A program made the position numbers and the translations under genes. DNA of 64,000 nucleotides from Eubacteriales bacterium (GTDB taxonomy: Bacteria; Bacillota; Clostridia; Acetivibrionales; JANLFN01): positions 159,079 to 223,078 of the forward strand of contig JANLFN010000006.1 of assembly GCA_024655885.1 (NCBI GenBank). Direction: 5' to 3'. The notes under the pieces are model-generated. The model searched no databases and was not told where the DNA came from. It saw only the letters and a program-made list of their open reading frames with translations. Shown piece by piece: positions 61,834-64,000 of this stretch (its first letter is position 1; each line of letters opens with the position of its first letter).

Positions 61834-62814
61834 TTAAATGGTCACTGCCTCAATGAATAAATTAAGTTTTTCCATCAGGTTAATATAGTTCGTAATACCT
61901 GCGTCTTTGACCTTTACTACAGGCCGTTGAGGAAAACTTTTATTCTGCATAACTACAACGCCTTCCTGTCCGCTACTTAACCTCACAGGCAATCCGTTTG
62001 GATAGCAGTAGATTACCTTTATGAAATCATTATAAAAATCAGCATCAAACTTTTTTCCGACTTCCGCACTAATCCTTTCCAAAACCTCGTGCGGCAACAA
62101 ACTGCCAGAGGAATGCAACAGGTCATACTCATTACACAGGCTGACAATTTTAGCATAGTCGTATATCTGATCCCCTTTTATTTTTCGGGGGTATCCAGTC
62201 CCATCAACATTTTCGTGATGGGAATAGGCACAGATATTGGAGGTAGCCGACAGTTCCCTATACTCCCGTAAAAACTTGAAGCCTTCTTCCGGATGGAACT
62301 TATCATCAGCAATTAGTTTACCAATGTCATGCAGTAAAGCACCGACACCTAAATCTGAAAGCTGACTGTAATTATATCCCCTTGAAATACCAAGTAATGT
62401 AGAGAGTATCGTGACGTTAAGCGAATGGTTGCAAATATCCATCCCGTTACTTCCAATATTATTAAAAGAAATAATGGAGTTTTCGGATACAGCCATATTA
62501 TCCAATATACCTGTTACAATTTCCTTAACAACATATGGATCAAGGTCTTTTTTCTTTTTAACCTGTTCAAATAACTGTTTTAAAATCTTAATTGTTTTTA
62601 GCCGAAACGAAGTATCTAAAATTTCCTGTATCAGCACTTCTTCATAGTTTTCATCATTTATATATACAGTTCCAACGCCCATTTGCCTTAACCTTGCGAT
62701 AATTTTTTCAGTTAAGACGGAACCTTTGCTTAAAATAGTTGTTCCTTCTGATGAAAAAATTGGCATTTCCAACTTTTTACCAATAACTTTATCGTTTAAT
62801 ACTGCTAACCTCAC
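61834..62814 (-). CDS. HD-GYP-domain protein under c-di-GMP riboswitch control
   Basis: About 326 residues from a GTG at 62814, which follows a G7-AG ribosome site; the longer open frame upstream is leader sequence. The N-terminal half (VRLAVLNDKVIGKKLEMPIF, DUF3391-like) precedes an HD domain with GVGALLHDIGKLIADDKFHP, YSHHENVDGTGYPRKIKGDQ (GTGYP in place of GYP) and the closing KVIYCYPNGLPVRLSSGQEG. Likely a c-di-GMP phosphodiesterase or sensor. Its leader contains a c-di-GMP-I aptamer and a terminator, suggesting feedback. Confidence 0.88.
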   Translation of the reverse strand: MRLAVLNDKVIGKKLEMPIFSSEGTTILSKGSVLTEKIIARLRQMGVGTVYINDENYEEVLIQEILDTSFRLKTIKILKQLFEQVKKKKDLDPYVVKEIVTGILDNMAVSENSIISFNNIGSNGMDICNHSLNVTILSTLLGISRGYNYSQLSDLGVGALLHDIGKLIADDKFHPEEGFKFLREYRELSATSNICAYSHHENVDGTGYPRKIKGDQIYDYAKIVSLCNEYDLLHSSGSLLPHEVLERISAEVGKKFDADFYNDFIKVIYCYPNGLPVRLSSGQEGVVVMQNKSFPQRPVVKVKDAGITNYINLMEKLNLFIEAVTI

Positions 62815-62837
62815 GAAACTCCCCCCCATATATTCAT

Positions 62838-62868
62838 AAAAAAAGCGGGCAATGCGTGAGCTGCCCAC
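62838..62868 (-). terminator. Riboswitch-associated terminator
   Basis: Minus-strand stem GTGGGCA...TGCCCGC (62845-62868) followed by TTTTTTT (62838-62844), 24 bp before the GTG start. Strong intrinsic terminator placed inside the leader. Confidence 0.85.
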
Positions 62869-62883
62869 TTTCAGTATACTATG

Positions 62884-62940
62884 AATAAGGTTTAAGGCAC
62901 AAGGCATAAGCAATCTTCTTGCTTTTCCATAAACCTTATT
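62884..62940. repeat. Inverted-repeat insert between aptamer and terminator
   Basis: AATAAGGTTT (62884-62893) and AAACCTTATT (62931-62940) are perfect complements. Related CCTTATTCCTTGAACC sequence occurs near 61800, at the other side of the HD-GYP gene. Confidence 0.6.
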
Positions 62941-62964
62941 CCTTGATCCTTTACCCTGTATCAT

Positions 62965-63045
62965 TTGGCAGCCCGACTATCATAGCAACAAAATGCTTTA
63001 GACTCGTGGCTTTGCGTCCCCGTCTTTCGACAGGTTTGCCCTTTT
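62965..63045 (-). ncRNA. c-di-GMP-I (GEMM) riboswitch aptamer
   Basis: The minus strand reads GGGCAAACC, a GAAA tetraloop stem (TGTCGAAAGACG), GGGACGCAAAGCC, then GCTATGATAG and GTCGGGCTGCC. The conserved AAACC, GAAA tetraloop and GACGCAAAGCC blocks are diagnostic for GEMM-I. It lies upstream of the HD-GYP gene on the same strand. Confidence 0.93.
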
Positions 63046-63283
63046 CATTTTTATTAGTAGTAAGTTAGTCCTATACCTATAATAAAATAAAATATTACCA
63101 TTTTCTATATACCATTTTATCATGCTTTTATCATGGTTCAACATTTTATTTTCTTTTTTGACAAATTTTTTGCTATATCCGTTTTTATCCTCCAGAGCGG
63201 CAATTCAGTAAAAATTAAGGGATAAGGCCAAAGAAACAGGAAATTATTCCATGTTCTCTTGATACTTCCTTCTTACTTCTATC
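63046..63283. other. AT-rich region without visible genes
   Basis: Presumably holds the promoter for the riboswitch transcript; no clear -35/-10 pair was identified. Confidence 0.3.
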
Positions 63284-63505
63284 CTATCCCCCATTCAAAC
63301 CAGGTATACTTAAAATCGTCAACAGGATATTATCTGGATCGTCACTTACTTTTGTACCGTATTCGATTAAACCCTCCAAAATCTTATTGCTGGTCTCCGA
63401 GGATAATTTAATTTTAAACCACTCCTGTTTAAGATTTGTCAGCTCATACCCTGAGGAAATATATTCATTCCTATTATTTTTATAACGAATCGTTGATATA
63501 AAACA
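63284..63505 (-). pseudogene. Hypothetical protein fragment without start codon
   Basis: The open minus-strand frame reads RNEYISSGYELTNLKQEWFK, then LSSETSNKILEGLIEYGTKV and ILLTILSIPGLNGG with coding-like composition but no ATG/GTG/TTG in a suitable position. Not recognised. Confidence 0.3.
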
Positions 63506-63539
63506 TTAAATAGCTTATATTATTGACGAGGTGATACTT

Positions 63540-63755
63540 GTGTCGTTATCCATGGGTGAAAAAATACGGATACTTCTGAAGCGAAAAAAAATGACAATAT
63601 CCCAATTAGCTGCCGCCATTGGAACATCAAACCAAAATTTATCGAATAAACTAACGCGTGATAACTTTTCAGAGCAGGAGCTTCACAAAATAGCAGAAGC
63701 TTTTGGCTGTCGCTTTGAAGGTTTTTTTATTTTTGATGATAATGAAAAGATATAG
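63540..63755 (+). CDS. Small XRE-type helix-turn-helix protein
   Basis: About 71 residues from the GTG at 63540 (ACGAGGTG upstream), with GEKIRILLKRKKMTISQLAA and GTSNQNLSNKLTRDNFSEQE forming an XRE helix-turn-helix, then LHKIAEAFGCRFEGFF. Short single-domain repressors of this type often sit at element boundaries. No partner gene is visible to the window end. 63756-64000 has no gene. Confidence 0.8.
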   Translation: MSLSMGEKIRILLKRKKMTISQLAAAIGTSNQNLSNKLTRDNFSEQELHKIAEAFGCRFEGFFIFDDNEKI

Positions 63756-64000
63756 ATTAAGATATTTTAATATTATATCGCAACTATATGATTCCGAGAA
63801 AAAATAAAAAAGCTTGATTTACCTTATCATTTTTAAGTCGCTCATCCCACCTAAGGGCATCTAGTCTCCAGAACCGCTATTTTCAATACATCCGAGGTTT
63901 TGAAAAATATGTAAAAACCATCTGATTTCATCTAAAATCATCGAGGTTGTTGTAGTAATTGTTGTAGTAAAATTATCTTTACCTATCGGATACCATCAAA

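Noticed and set aside
63940..64000. Attachment site or end of an integrated element at the right window edge
   Set aside because: TTGTTGTAGTAATTGTTGTAG resembles sequence near 59850, but no integrase gene end or direct repeat could be confirmed before the window ends.

Overview
The window looks like chromosome of an anaerobic, endospore-forming, low-to-medium G+C Firmicute of class Clostridia. The evidence is a SigI/RsgI pair, spore-germination gene remnants, an SLH surface protein, corrinoid methyltransferase genes, many oxygen-labile Fe-S proteins and AGGAGG-type ribosome sites. I cannot name the species. Gene fragments, insertion-sequence debris and small segmental duplications are frequent, so much of the window is accessory or decaying DNA.

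Layout. 1-1.5 kb: 5' part of a Cys/Met PLP enzyme and a 3' stump of metY. 1.7-8.9 kb: a leftward copper-defence operon (HMA/TauE/cupredoxin protein, CopA, CopZ, two-component system), with an IS inserted just upstream (9.0-10.4 kb). 11-12.7 kb: SLH surface protein. 12.8-17 kb: FAD-lipoprotein and gene debris. 17-25.5 kb: MFS carrier, URO-D-type methyltransferase and corrinoid protein, a decayed second copy of that cassette, and two PucR-type regulators. 25.6-27.5 kb: IS21 remnant. 27.6-35.9 kb: three leftward transcription units of NifX/NifU/Mrp/MinD-ferredoxin proteins with DUF134 and DUF5320 genes; the three upstream regions share an operator-like motif overlapping their promoters. 36-41 kb: RsgI/SigI, stalk-domain protein, HD-GYP/GGDEF pair. 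41-44 kb: LysR, truncated YeiH, TauE, Lgt. 44-46.5 kb: gene-fragment graveyard, ArsR, fluoride riboswitch and twin crcB. 46.5-55 kb: metalloid/thiol island with ArsR-ferredoxin-permease-thioredoxin-MFS on one strand and, on the other, ArsM-like methyltransferase, 35-residue Cys-rich peptide, large radical SAM/SPASM-DUF5714 protein and thioredoxin-thioredoxin reductase fusion. 55-57 kb: IS256 and germination debris. 57-63 kb: c-di-GMP genes (EAL, FapA-like, HD-GYP with a c-di-GMP-I riboswitch) around a small tyrosine recombinase bracketed by inverted 28-bp sites.

The strongest candidate for an undescribed system is the operon at 50.25-55.03 kb. A short Cys-Cys peptide precedes a radical SAM enzyme whose own linker carries similar Cys-Cys motifs, and it is linked to an arsenic-type methyltransferase and a dedicated thiol-reducing enzyme. 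Second is the recombinase with inverted core-like sites (59.77-60.82 kb), which could form a self-contained invertible switch next to a c-di-GMP operon. Third is the shared promoter/operator of the Fe-S cofactor island. All functions are read from motifs and context without database searches.
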